The notes under the pieces were generated by a model that searched no databases, was not told the origin of the DNA, and was given only the letters and a program-made list of their open reading frames with translations. The position numbers and the translations under genes are program-made. DNA of 64,000 nucleotides from Symbiodinium natans (taxonomy: Eukaryota > Sar > Dinophyceae > Suessiales > Symbiodiniaceae): the NCBI GenBank assembly GCA_905221605.1, contig CAJNDS010001335.1, positions 603,938 through 667,937 of the forward strand, in the 5' to 3' direction. Below are positions 32,384 to 42,938 of the stretch, piece by piece. How positions within the stretch are numbered: the first letter of the stretch is position 1; every line of letters starts with the position of its first letter.

Positions 32384-33010
32384 TCCGCCGAGGCCTCAGG
32401 CCGGAGGTGTATAGGTTGTCAGAACAGGCACCCCCCTCCAAATCCTCCCCCCACACCCAAAGCCAATTCTCGGACCCTTTTTTTGCCTCAAATGGGTACC
32501 CCCCCCTGGGGCCTTTTCCCCCCACCCCCACCCCCCACCCCCCCCCACCCCCCCCCTTTCCCCCCCCCACCTCGACCCCCTCCCCTTTTCGCCGCCCAAA
32601 GCCACTACAGAATATTGGTGAGCGGGCTAGCCGAAGAGTCTAAGCTTGAACCGAAACCCTAAACCTTAAACCTTAAATCTCAGCTCCCCTTTCCCCTCTG
32701 CCCCCCTTCCCCCCCACCCCCCCTACCCCTTTTGAGGGGCCTGGCTCAACCCTACGATCAATCCAAGCCGAACCGTCTCTTGAACCCTACACCCAAAAAA
32801 ACCCTAAACCCCAAAGCATGAACCTTGAGCCCTAAGCCCTCAATCCTAAACTAACCCTCAACCGTAAACCCCAAACCATAAACCATAAACCCGGAACCCT
32901 AAACCCTAAACCCAACCCTTATTGCTTGGGGTCCAGCGACTTGGGCGCTGCGGAATCACCATGCTCACGCGGATGCGCTGGGCCGGGCCGAGGCGGGTCG
33001 CGTAGCGTTA
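32384..33010. mobile_element. Insertion unique to unit A, C-rich
   Basis: Units B and C read GATATTAGTT or GATATTTGTT then TTATGACATCAAG here. In unit A, 620 bp follow GATAT before ATTAGTTATTATGACATC resumes. The insert holds C-rich tracts (32,436-32,585; 32,690-32,735), CCCTAAA fragments and no convincing gene. Its ends CCGCCGAGGC and GGGTCGCGTAGCG do not form a good inverted repeat. Confidence 0.6.
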
Positions 33011-33380
33011 CAATTAGTTATTATGACATCAAGAAACTCTATATTGTAAAATATTCTACGTACTATATAGATGTAAAAAAAGCCAACACCCTCTTCTGTG
33101 ACTCCAGTTTAGGATTTGTGAAGATTCATGGGCAGTTATAGAAGTAGGATTCTTCGTAACCCAAGCAAGGATAGGGCACTGCTTGTGAACCTCAAGTGGG
33201 GTTTAGGGGTTTAGAGCTTATAGGGTTTAAGCGAGCCTGACTAGGAAGCAGGGTATGGACCTTTCAGGAGAGCCCACCATGATGCATTTAGCTGCCCCGA
33301 AATGGGTCAGTGTAGAGGGTTCGGATGTGAATATATAGCTTTATACCTATACAGACGAATGGCTACTCTAGATATCAAAC

Positions 33381-33562
33381 CGCTCAGCCCTGCTCTATAC
33401 GACGGCCGGGATGCAGCGGGCGATGGCCCTGGCGCAGTGGCCGCAGGGGCCCAAGGGGCCGCAGGGGCCGCAGAGGCCGCAAAGAGGCCGCTTGCGCCTT
33501 GCGATGCCGCAACTCTAACAGAAGGAGCCAGGAAGCTGTCTGTAAACCTGTGGATATACTTC
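33381..33562 (-). CDS. Block exon 3, unit A
   Basis: 182 nt, shortest copy, same borders; loses a codon where others read TTCAGCTGT and several Ala/Pro codons, still in frame. Confidence 0.5.
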
Positions 33563-33621
33563 CTGTTTAGGGTTTAAGGCTTAGGGTTTAGTTTTCAGGA
33601 TTTAGGGTTTAGGGTTTAGGG

Positions 33622-33736
33622 CTGTTGAACCGTATTCTGACTGGCCAGTTTGGGGCAACATAAGCAATGCTACGAACCGACCCTCTGGGTAAGCCAGCCA
33701 CTCCTGCGATCAGGATCTTCGCGGCGACTGAGGCTC
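33622..33736 (-). CDS. Block exon 4, unit A
   Basis: Intact: ESRASVAAKILIAGVAGLPR then GSVRSIAYVAPNWPVRIRFN. Confidence 0.55.
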
Positions 33737-33769
33737 GAGATTCAGGAGAAGCATAGTCATGGGTTCCCC

Positions 33770-34013
33770 TTCTGCCCCCCGCTATACTACCCCCTAGGTT
33801 GCCCCCCATAATTCAGGCTATTTCGGGCTAACTAAGCCTAATTCAGGTTATCTAAGGGGGGAGCCTTGGGGGGGTAGTCTTGGGGGCGGGTACTTGGAGG
33901 TTCATGGTACGTATTAACGAGTTATAACTGTACTTATAACCATATTTGGGCACTTAAGAGGGTTATAAGTACAGTTGTTGCTGGTCAATAAGTACCATGA
34001 ACCCTCCAAGTAG
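33770..34013. mobile_element. Fold-back elements B and A, unit A
   Basis: Family B 33,770-33,890 (CCCCTAGGTTGCCCCCCATA with inverted GGGGGGAGCCTTGGGGGG) and family A 33,891-34,013, same order as in unit D. Confidence 0.65.
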
Positions 34014-34050
34014 ACCCTAAACCCTAAACCCTAAACCCTAAACCCTAAAC

Positions 34051-34134
34051 CCATGACACAGAATGCTGGGCTTTGGCAGCCAAGAAGCTCGGCTGGCTTC
34101 CACCAGCGCCAAACGGGACCTCCCAGCGTTGCAC
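34051..34134 (-). CDS. Block exon 5, unit A
   Basis: 84 nt, 28 codons, intact; one missense (T to A) relative to unit D. Confidence 0.55.
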
Positions 34135-34917
34135 CTAGACCCGCTTCCACTGCCCTAAACCCTAAACCCTAAACCCTAAATCCTCAACCCTAAACCCTAA
34201 ACCCTAAACCCTAAATCCTAAACCCTAACCCTCAACCCTAAACCTAAACCCGGAATACATCCTAAACCCTAAAGCCCTAAAACCCCAAACCCTAAACAGA
34301 CAGGACGAAGACCAGAAGGAAGAGACGGAGGAAGAGACCTGCTACACCAGGAAAGCACTAAAGCGGCAAAGGGAAGTCTGCGGAAGACAAAGTGGCCCAG
34401 AAACCCCACATCCGGCGCACACGCCTGCCACGCTAGGTAGATTCAACCAAAGGAGGGTTCAGGGCTTTCGGGTCTAGGGCTTAGAAGGAAACTTCTGGGC
34501 CAGAATGACAAACAGCAAATGCATCCACAACTGCAACGCGCACGAACGGAGTGAAAGGGAGACATGGCCGGAGCAAGAGAGATTCTATGCCTAAGTCGCC
34601 CCTAAAAAAGCCCTCAAGAAGCCCTAAAGAACCTCGAAGTTCCCTTATTAAGGGTCCCCTCCTTTCGTCCCTTGAATTCTGTTGCAACCAAAGGTTCTTC
34701 AGCATCCGGATGATCGCATGATCGAAAACCCTCAATTAACAGAGCAGACCACGGTGCCACTCTGAGCCCACCAGCTCTGCTCAGCGGAGCTTTAGGGTTT
34801 AGGGTTTAGGGTTTAGGGTTTGGGGTTTAGGGTTTAGGGTTTAGGGTTTAGGGTTTAGGGTTTAGGGTTTAGGGTTTAGGGTTTAGGGTTTAGGGTTTAG
34901 GGTTTAGGGTTTAAGGT

Positions 34918-35259
34918 CCGCCGACCCTGGCGGCGTGTTGGATGGGAAAAGGAGCCTCTTTCCCTCCTTACCCCAAAAGGGGGTGGGGTAAACCCCGGGC
35001 AGCTTTTCATGAAGGGCACGGCCACCACACAACATAAACTCACGCCCTACCACCCCCCCCCCTACCCCCCCCCCCCCTACCCCCCCCCCCCCTCCCCCCC
35101 CCCCCCACCCCCCACCCCACCCCCCCCACCCCCGCCCTTGCCCCCCCCCCCCCACCCCCCTACCCCCCCCCCCCCCACCAACTTTGGCATCCTTTGACCT
35201 AACCTTTGACGTAACGAACGCGTTTAAACCTTTCAACTATGCTCCAGCGGGGTCGGCGG
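34918..35259. mobile_element. TIR element, family F, copy 1
   Basis: Perfect 10-bp inverted ends CCGCCGACCC and GGGTCGGCGG bracket 342 bp with a conserved head (TGTTGGATGGG) and tail (CAACTATGCTCCAGCGGGG) around a long C-tract (35,057-35,177). Copy 2 is at 49,701-50,047. It lies beside a TTTAGGG array. No transposase, so non-autonomous. Confidence 0.7.
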
Positions 35260-35339
35260 CTTGAGCCTCCGGCTCTTAAATTTGGGGTTTGGGGTTTGGG
35301 GTTTAAGGGATAGGGTTGAGGAATGTTCGGCCGGGACAC

Positions 35340-35406
35340 CGCAGCCGCAGCTGGCGGGGCAGCGAAGGGTGCACTCGTGCCTCGGCCCAGCAACGACGCG
35401 ACGGAG
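35340..35406 (-). CDS. Candidate coding exon (GTSAPF motif)
   Basis: 67 nt from CTACAG|C to GCTGCG|GTGTCCC: one base, 22 codons, SVASLLGRGTSAPFAAPPAA then AA. A canonical example of the repeated G-[AT]-S-A-P-F-A-A-P motif. Confidence 0.55.
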
Positions 35407-35409
35407 CTG

Positions 35410-36720
35410 TAGGGATTAGGGTTTGGGGTTTGGGGTTTAGGGTTTAGGGTTTAGGGTTTTGGGTTTTAGGGTTCTTGTCGGTTCAGGTCTGTTCAGGTCT
35501 TGGGATATAGCGCATGAGACTTAGGGTGCTCCATTGTGTTCAGAAGGGTTTAGGGGCGTTAATTGGGAAGTTCCACATAGCTAATTCAAGCTAGGGCTGC
35601 AAGGGTATCTCGTGCTTTCTCCGGATAGAACCACACTCGGGGTACTACCAATCCTACGTCTAGCCACCCTGCTGATCATACAAGCATGGGGTCTAGTCCA
35701 GGGGTGCTAGATCTAGGGCCTGAAGAACCCAAAAACTTGTTGTTCAAGGGCTTTCGAACCGTTATTTCGTGATCTTAAGATTTGAACAGCGTTAGCCCCA
35801 AACTCCGGATATACACCGTTCCCCTAAACCCTAAACCCTAAACCCGTCGTGCCAAGGAGCTCGACTGGCTGTCGCCCGAACAGGGCTCCTTGCAAAGTCA
35901 CACTCATCCCTCTCACCTCTGAACCGTGGAACCCTAAACCCTAAACCCTAAACCCTAAACCCTAAACCCTAAACCCTAAACCCTAAACCCTAAACCCTAA
36001 GAGGGTTTGGGGTCTATAGTCCAGTACGTTGCTTGTAGGTCGAAGTATTTCTAAAAAGGCCTAGAGTTTAGATCCACCAAAACATGCCCCCCTTAACAGT
36101 TTCGGGTCTCAAGTGGGTCTGGTGTGCTTTGGGCGCTCTCATGCAAGGACAGTTGAAGAACTGGAACTGCCCTAAACCCTAAACCCTAAATCCTAAACCC
36201 TAAACCCCAAACCCTAAACCCTAAACCCATAGTACGTATTCATATCCCAGCCTAGAAAGCCAAGAATCCCTCAAGCCACTGAGTCGGCGAGGTGGAGTCC
36301 GGAATCCCCAATAAGAAAAGCCATGTCTACGGGCGATACAGGGCCTCTAGGGAATAGGGTTTAGGGTTTAGGGTTTAGGGTTCAGGGTTTAGGGTTTAGG
36401 GTTTAGGGTTTAGGGTTTAGGGTTTAGTGTTAGGGTTTATACGGCCCCTGGAAGTGTACAAGTATGTAATGTTTCAACCCACACATCATGCAGCACCAAT
36501 CTCCTCTTGCGCACTGAGGGGTCCGAGAAAAGCAACACCCAGATTCTCCTTGAGGCTTCGAGACCCTGAGCCCCAAAACCCTGAACACCCCCAAACTGAA
36601 GGCGGAGAGCTTCAGGCTTTTTGGACTAGGGCTGGTTTATGGCACAGGGATGGAATTTGAGAGTTAATGAGGGGCTAGGGCCTATGTTGTCCCTTCGGGA
36701 AACATCCTAAACCCTAAACC
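35410..36720. other. Spacer with unique blocks
   Basis: CCCTAAA at 35,930-36,000, TTTAGGG at 36,355-36,430, unique blocks 35,480-35,820 and 36,430-36,690. The island at 35,846-35,895 may be a small minus-strand exon (SGDSQSSSLARR before GTTTAGG). Nothing else recognised. Confidence 0.45.
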
Positions 36721-36726
36721 CCAAAC

Positions 36727-36808
36727 CCGAAATGCCAGCCCAGGCACGGCGACGGGTGCCGTCGCCGCGAACATCGCACTCGTGCCTCCGGGCAGAACTG
36801 TCGAAGGC
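36727..36808 (-). CDS. Candidate coding exon (GTSA motif)
   Basis: 82 nt from TTTAG|G to TTTCGG|GTTTGGGG: one base plus exactly 27 codons, PSTVLPGGTSAMFAATAPVA then VPGLAFR. Aligns with the 35,340 island over GTSAxFAA. Confidence 0.6.
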
Positions 36809-37490
36809 CTAAACCCGAAACTTCTCCTACAGGGCGTGTCGTGCATTTTGACCACCCTAATTAAACCCTAAACCCGAAACCCTGAACCCTGAACCCGAAA
36901 CCCAAAACCCTAGCGGTTCTGGCACATGGGTCTGGGAGCAGAGAGGTTCGCCCGGCCCTGCCGCAAAATGCTATCCAGGTTATTGGGTGTCAGGCGCTTC
37001 CGGCACGTGAAAGAGAACAAACCCTATGAACCCTAAGCCCTAAACCCTAAGCCCTAAACCCTAAACCCTAAACCCTAAGCCCTAAACAGCTTGCCCTCAA
37101 TACCCTCAACGCGCAACCTCTTGAACCAACCCAAAGAGCAAAAATCCTGAACTTCAACCCTTAGCCTTAAACGTTGAACCCTGGCCCTGAAAGGCTCTTA
37201 GGGACCCCGCGCGGCCTGAAAGCCCAAAGTGGAGCGACTAAGACCATGTGGGTTCAGGGTCTAGGGTTCAGGGGTCGTGCATCATCGGGCTTGAAGACAT
37301 CGCTGCGAATGGATGCCACAGGTCCTCGACCTGATGTGACCTGACAACCATCCGCCTGAAGCGCTCGGCCCAGCATCCCCCTGTCCGCGGGTCAGTTGCT
37401 GCGAAGAAGTCTGCCGGTGCCTGGGCTTTCAGGGCTTAAGCCACGCTGCGCTCGGTGAAGTCAGGGCCGCGGCGGCTGCGAAGGTGGCAC

Positions 37491-37544
37491 CTACTCTGCT
37501 CTTGCTCTGCAGAACTTCCAAGACTGAATAATCCCGGAGCGACG
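37491..37544 (-). CDS. Candidate coding exon
   Basis: 54 nt from TGACAG|C to GAGTAG|GTGCC, reading VAPGLFSLGSSAEQEQS. Only 19 nt separate it from the next island upstream, too short for a usual intron, so the two may not both be used as drawn. Confidence 0.4.
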   Translation of the reverse strand, partial: RRSGIIQSWKFCRARAE

Positions 37545-37563
37545 CTGTCAGGGAACCCTAAAC

Positions 37564-37626
37564 CGCATCGAAAGCTCGCAGCTGCATTTTTGTTCTGGCG
37601 GGCTACCCGCGTCTCTGCGCCAGCTC
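37564..37626 (-). CDS. Candidate coding exon
   Basis: 63 nt from GTGAG|GAGC to CGATGCG|GTTTAG. Reads AGAETRVARQNKNAAASFRC. Donor formed by TTTAGGG. Confidence 0.4.
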
Positions 37627-37945
37627 CTCACTGGGAATCAGACGCATGTTGCATGGTGTGTAAAGCCCACACAAGCAATGGAGTTTAGGGTTTAGGGGGC
37701 TCATAATTCTCTTGCGTTGTCGGTTTTGCTTGCTGACTTCACTCTGCATAAATCCCCCGATCCCCCCAGCTCCCAGCCCCGTCGAACGGATGGCAGGAGC
37801 AGCGCCCACCAGGGCCCAGAGAATCCTACGAACCAAGAAAGGTTCTGCCCTTTGTTGTTTCACAGGGGAAATAAAACCCTAAACCCTGAGAACCCTAAAC
37901 CCTAAACCCTAAACCCGAAATCCTAAACCCTACACCCTAACGAAC

Positions 37946-38014
37946 GCCTGAGTCCGAGCCTGGGAAGGTGGGCTGGCTGGCGGCCCCTGTCTCTTGGAAA
38001 GGGGCCGCCGGCAC
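37946..38014 (-). CDS. Candidate coding exon (SQP motif)
   Basis: 69 nt, 23 codons, from TCCAAG|GTG to CAGGC|GTTCG: VPAAPFQETGAASQPTFPGS then DSG. Aligns with block exon 5 (VPFGAGGSQPSF). Confidence 0.55.
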
Positions 38015-38141
38015 CTTGGATCCAGGGTTTAGGGTTTAGGGTTTAGGGTTTGGGGTTTAGGGTCTAGGGTCTAGGGTTTAGGGTTCAGGGTTCAGGGTGA
38101 TCTTTGCGCTGCTCGGTGCTCGGCAAGCCGCCCCAGGCCAC

Positions 38142-38310
38142 CTGCAGGCACTCAGCCGCAGCCAGCCTTCGTGCACAGCATGGGCTGTAGCGAAATCTGT
38201 CTTTCCACTCAGAATCGAATCCAGGGCAATTGTTGTGCCGTCCACGGAGGTCAAGTAGAAGAATGAAGGCTGATCGCAAGCACGACGACAAGCCATCAAG
38301 TCGATGGCGC
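38142..38310 (-). CDS. Candidate coding exon, 55 codons
   Basis: 169 nt from TGAAG|GC to CTGCAG|GTGGCC: two bases, 55 codons, two bases. Contains AIDLMACRRACDQPSFFYLT, SVDGTTIALDSILSGKTDF and AHAVHEGWLRLSAC. This is the longest and most globular-looking island; ordinary folded-protein composition, not low-complexity. I considered a retroelement integrase-like fragment but cannot support it. Confidence 0.65.
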
Positions 38311-38880
38311 CTTCAGTGTCAGAGGGTTGAGGGTTTAGGGTTGAGGGTTGAGGGTTTAGGGTTTAGGGTTTAGGGTTTAGGGTTTAGGGTTGAGGGTTGA
38401 GGGTTTAGGGTTTAGGGTTTAGGGTTTAGGGTTTAGGGTTTAGGGTTTAGGGTTTAGGGTTTAGGGTTTAGGGTTTAGGGCCATCATCCCTTCTTCCGGC
38501 GCGCACGCAGTGCTCCTGCCTAAACCGCAGAAACTTAAACCCCATAACCCCTAAACCCCTAAACACCAGACCCCAAACCCTAAACCCTGAACCCTAACCC
38601 TGTAAGCTTGAAGCTTTAAACGGCTTGGGGCTTACAGCTCACCAGTTGAATTGGCTACATGAACCCAAAGGTTGGATCATCCACCCAATTCCATGATAGT
38701 CCCCCACTGAAGTATGAACCACCCTAAACCCCAAACCCCAAACCCTAAACCCGAAATCCTAAATCCTAAACCCTGAACCTCAAACCCTAAACCCTAAACC
38801 CTAAACCCCAAGCCCTAAACCCTAAACCCTGAATAAATATGTGGACACTCATCCATGTAGCCTCCAAGGAAAGCGGACAC

Positions 38881-38932
38881 CTGCGAACAAGGGCCTGGTT
38901 CACCCTCATGCGCCACGGATCGGAGGACACAT
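38881..38932 (-). CDS. Candidate coding exon
   Basis: Reads CVLRSVAHEGEPGPCSQ up to TTCGCAG|GTGTCC. The frame remains open after the donor. 5' border uncertain. Confidence 0.4.
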
Positions 38933-39508
38933 GGATAGGGTTTAGGGGTTTAGGGTTTAGGGTGTAGGGTTTAGGGTTTGGGGTTTGGGGTTTGGGGTTT
39001 GGGGTTTGGGGTTTAGGGTTTAGGGTTTAGGGTCTCTGGGGTTCATGTGCGACGCCTGGGGGCATCTGGTCCGGATTTGAGGGTTCACTTGGCCCTTAAG
39101 CTTCTAAAAAACGCCGCCGGCCGACTCTTCATCTCCTTATGCCTCATATGCCTACCCTCAACCCCAAACCCTAAACCCTCATCCCCAAACCCTCATCACG
39201 GAGTTAGCGGCATACTTTCTCTAGACCCTGTTTAAACAAGTTTGTGAGTACCCAGGTACATGGCAGTACTGCAGTCGAAAAAGGGCCCGTAACTGGCTTG
39301 CCAGTGTGATATCTTAGGTTGAACGTCCCGTTTAAGCATGAAAGCCCTCAACCCAGACCCTAAACCCGAAACCGTAAACCCTAAAACCCCATAACCCTAA
39401 AACCCTAAACCCTAAACCCTAAACCCTAAACCCTAAACCCTAAACCCTAAACCCTAAACTCTAAACCCTAGACCCTACTTTCCGCGGGGCCTGCAAGTCT
39501 ACTGCAGC

Positions 39509-39571
39509 CTTGCTGCGCCCGGCGGAGGCGCCGGAGCGGCGAACGGCGCGCTGGCGCCTGCAGCAGGGACT
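39509..39571 (-). CDS. Candidate coding exon (GASAPF motif)
   Basis: 63 nt from CTGAAG|A to GCAAG|GCTGCAG (GC donor). Reads VPAAGASAPFAAPAPPPGAA. Closely matches GTSAPFAAP at 35,340. Confidence 0.55.
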
Positions 39572-39739
39572 CTTCAGTTCAGGGTTTAGGGTTTAGGGTT
39601 TAGGCTTTAGGCTTTAGGGCTTGGGGCTTGGGGCTTGGGGCTTGGGGCTTGGGTATAAAAGGGGTCCCCCTATTTTGGGGAAACAGCCATTTGTCGGTTA
39701 CCCCAATCACTAATAAGTGCTGTTCAGGCTTTTTGGGGG

Positions 39740-39856
39740 GCTTGAGGTTTAGGGCATCACAGTCATTTGAGGGTTTGTGGGCAGCCACAGAATCATTGCT
39801 AGGCCAGGAGTACAAGAGGAACACATGCATCCCAAACTTCGGGTCAACGTAGCCCA
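39740..39856 (-). CDS. Possible coding exon
   Basis: Minus strand reads GYVDPKFGMHVFLLYSWPSN then DSVAAHKPSNDCDALNLK. The plus strand is also open. No reliable splice borders. Confidence 0.3.
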
Positions 39857-39989
39857 TACAAGAGAACCCTAAGCCCTAATTTGAGCCCTAAACCCTAAAC
39901 TTTCCCTAAACCCTAGACCCCAAACTCCAAGACCCCAAACCCCAAAACCCTAAACCCTAAACTCCTACCCTGTCAGGGGACCTTAAACT

Positions 39990-40034
39990 TTCAAGAATCG
40001 CCAAGGGGCTGGGCTGACTTAACCCCGAAAGCTC
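39990..40034 (-). CDS. Possible short exon (SQPS motif)
   Basis: ELSGLSQPSPLAILES between heptamer arrays; borders weak. Confidence 0.3.
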
Positions 40035-40171
40035 AAATCGCAAAACCCTAAACCCCTAAACCCTAACCCCTAAACCCTAAACCCTAAACCCTAAACCCTA
40101 AACCCTAAACCCTAAACCCTAAACCCTAAACCCTGAACCCTAAACCCTAAACCCTAAAGAGAGGTCACTAA

Positions 40172-40227
40172 GCGTCCAAGGAGCTGGGCTGACTTGAGAC
40201 CGACTCCTTGGCTGCCGCTGCTGGGGC
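40172..40227 (-). CDS. Candidate exon (SQPS motif)
   Basis: After TTCCCAG|G: APAAAAKESVSSQPSSLDA. SSQPSS matches the 16,459 island. The donor is unclear and the frame is open further upstream (GVGASSQ). Confidence 0.4.
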
Positions 40228-40489
40228 CTGGGAAGATGCCCCGACTCCACACCCCCCAGACAAGGTTTCGGGTTTAGGGTTTAGGCTTTAGGGTTTAGGG
40301 TTTAGGGTTTAGGGTTTAGGGTTTAGGGTTTAGGGTTTAGGGTTTAGGGATAAAAGAAATTGTATAGGGTTTGGGTCCTAATAAGTTTTGACGTTGTTTT
40401 GACCGAAACGTCTTGACCGAAGGTTTTGACCGCAAGTTTTGTTTTTTGGAACTATGCCTTTCATTTTTTTGGAGGTGGTAGGGGGAAGG

Positions 40490-40511
40490 GGGGAGGGCGA
40501 AGGGGGGGGAA

Positions 40512-40545
<34 letters not shown>

Positions 40546-40560
40546 GGTGGGGGGAAGGGC
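40490..40560. repeat. Poly-G tract
   Basis: Nearly uninterrupted G run (about 40,497-40,545), preceded by repeated TTTGACCG words (40,385-40,435). Confidence 0.9.
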
Positions 40561-41288
40561 GGGGAAGGGGGAGAGGGGAACGGGGGGAGGCCAGAGGTTT
40601 GAGTAAATTGAGGACCTAAACTCGGCCTGCCTGCTGTTTAGACGAACAACCGGGAAATCCAAAATGATACCACATACAATTTGTATATATTTTGTCTTGA
40701 GGGTTTGGGGTTTAGGGTTTGGGGTTTGGGGTTTGGGGTTTAGGGTTTAGGGTTTGGGGTTTCGGGTTTCGGGTTTTGGGCTTGGGAATCACTCTGATTT
40801 GCTTAACGGGCTGTTAGGGGTTTAGGGTTTAGGGTTTAGGGTTTAGGGTTTAGGGTTTAGGGTTTAGGGTTTAGGGTTTGGGCCCGTAGCGAAACCTACT
40901 TTAGAAACTTGGAGGTGGGCCTTTGTGTTTTCATGAAGTCTTTAGGATCGAGGGCTTTGGGCTAGGATGCTAGAAGTGCGCAAGGAACCCAAAACCGTTG
41001 AGACGCGAGGCTTCGTTTCAGCCCTAATATAGGGGCCTTAATCATTGGAACACGGGTTTTTGAGGGTTCTTATAACATCATGATATAAGGACCATAAGGG
41101 CTGTTTCTACCCCTATAGTAGAGCATGAGCCCAGCCATAAGGGCAGCGCATACCCATCAAACGCTTGGCTGCGAGGCTTTCCAGGGTTTAGGGTTTAGGG
41201 TTTAGGGTTCAGGGTTTCGGGTTTAGGGTTTAGAGCTTAGGGTTTTAAAAACGTACTGCCGTTTGCCTCAATGGCAGGATTGGCTGGC

Positions 41289-41483
41289 TTATGGGCTCTC
41301 CGTGTTTGTCCTTTTGAGGGGCACCTCCTCCGCATGAGAATCAGGAGCCCAACAAAAAATGGCCACTGCTGAGTGCATAATATGGGGTGGCCTGATGAGT
41401 GGCGGTGGGTAATTTGGGCAGTCTATGTTAAGGAGGCAAACGGGCTGTAAGGGGAATAAACGGGCAACTACATCCTTAAACAC
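41289..41483 (-). CDS. Possible coding exon
   Basis: 64-codon open frame with DVVARLFPLQPVCLLNIDCP and MHSAVAIFCWAPDSHAEEVP, ending TAA. Protein-like, but splice borders not identified. Confidence 0.35.
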   Translation of the reverse strand: MFKDVVARLFPLQPVCLLNIDCPNYPPPLIRPPHIMHSAVAIFCWAPDSHAEEVPLKRTNTESP

Positions 41484-41608
41484 TAAACCCTAAAGACTAA
41501 AGCCTAAACGCTAGACCCTGAACCCTAAACCCCAAACCCCAGATCGCAAACCCCAAACCCCAAACCCTAAACCCTAAACCCTAAAACCTAAACCCTATAA
41601 ACCCTTAC

Positions 41609-41681
41609 CTCGGGTTGCAGTGTGCGCTTTGTGGTTAGCCGAAGACGTCCCACCTACGCAGACCTTGGGCGGCGACTCGGG
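41609..41681 (-). CDS. Candidate coding exon with GTAAGG donor
   Basis: 73 nt from CCCAAG|C to ACCCGAG|GTAAGGG: 24 codons plus one base, PESPPKVCVGGTSSANHKAH then TATR. Contains the GGTS motif. GTAAGG is a textbook donor. Confidence 0.6.
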
Positions 41682-41875
41682 CTTGGGGTTTTATGTCCCT
41701 AAACCCAAGACCTGCCTAAACCAGGGTTTAGGGTTTGGGGTTTAGGGTTTAGGGTTCAGGGTTTAGGGTTTAGGGTTTAGGGTTTTGGGTTTAGGGTTTA
41801 GGGTTTAGGGTTTCATGTTGAGGGTTTAGGGTTTAGGGTTTAGGGTTTAGGGTTTAGGGTTTAGGGTTTAGGGTC

Positions 41876-41936
41876 TCCAAGACCCTGGCTGAAGAACCCG
41901 TGCCCGTGGGCGCCGCCGGAGCGCCTTCTCCCAGGC
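41876..41936 (-). CDS. Possible coding exon
   Basis: LGEGAPAAPTGTGSSARVLE between CTAG|C and GAG|ACCC; APTGTGSSA resembles the PTGTGAAG islands at 4,444 and 6,562. The downstream donor is not canonical. Confidence 0.35.
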
Positions 41937-42881
41937 TAGGGTCTAGAGTGTCCAACGGTTCTTACGGGTAGAGTCTACGGTTTAGGGTTCAGGGTGCAGG
42001 GTTCAGGGTTTAGGGTTTAGGGTTTGGGGTTTGGGGTTTGGGGTTTGGGGTTTGGGGTTTGGGGTTTGGGGTTTGGGGTTTGGGTGTGGGGGGTCTAGGG
42101 TTTAAGGTTTAGCCTCTAAACTTTACGGCTACGGTGTACAATTATGACTCCGAGGTTTAGGGTTGTCAGCTTCAGCGAAGTAGAACTGCATCCGATGTGT
42201 CGATGCCAACTCTCCCACTCTCAGATCCCCGCCACCGTGAGCCGCAAATCCTTGAACAAACCCCAAACCCCAAGACCTTAAACCCTAAATTCTGAAGTCT
42301 AAACCCTAAACCCAACTTCCTGAACCTTAACACCTAAACTTAAACCGAGAATCCTGAACCCTAAAACCTAAACTTACCCCCAGAATCCGGAACCCTAAAG
42401 CCGCAAAACCCTTGAGCGAGGAGGGCTCTGGGTGCGGGGCTTATGGTGGTTAACTCGAGGGTCGAAGGTTCAGTTCAGGGTATAGGGGGGGGGGGGGGGC
42501 CTCAAAGGGACCCTTATTCTTATTCCCCTATATTAAACCTTCTATATATGTATGTATATATACACACCTTATACAGTCCCTATATACCTAAGTAGCCCCA
42601 AACAAGCCCCAAGGATCCCCCTAAGGTCCCTCACAGGGGTCCCTCCTTTAGCATTGGGGTACCCTAAACCCTAACCCTAAACCCGTACTGATAACATGAA
42701 CTTTCATGTATCAAGGTTGGGCTCAGACCGATCTGCAGCCTAACCCAAAACCCTAAACCGACCTGAAACCCTGAGCCCAAAACCCTCAACCCCAAACCCT
42801 AAATCCTAAACCCCAAACCCTAAACCCTAAACCCCAAGCCCTAAACCCTAAACCCTAAACCCCAAGCCCTAAACCCTAAAC

Positions 42882-42938
42882 CCTTGTTTACTACAAGCGG
42901 ACCGGCACCTGGAGAAGGTGCCGGGGCCTCAGCGCGGG
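42882..42938 (-). CDS. Candidate coding exon
   Basis: 57 nt from CGAAAG|CC to AACAAGG|GTTTAGG: RAEAPAPSPGAGPLVVNK. The same DNA contains a perfect 9-bp hairpin (CCGGCACCT/AGGTGCCGG). Confidence 0.5.

Larger units (their letters stand above)
31480..34770 (-). repeat. Exon-block tandem unit A
   Basis: The most complete unit, minus-strand order 6, 5, 4, 3, 2, 1, with an extra 620-bp insertion at 32,384-33,010. 31,490-32,240 is nearly identical to 29,960-30,750 of unit B, pointing to recent duplication or conversion. Confidence 0.8.

Noticed and set aside
32226-32662. Gly-rich and Pro-rich frames over the C-tract in unit A
   Set aside because: They are translations of a low-complexity C-run inside an insertion.
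38142-38310. Retroelement integrase fragment
   Set aside because: SVDGTTIALDSIL is vaguely reminiscent of an integrase core strand, but the expected catalytic acidic residues and zinc-binding residues are not visible.
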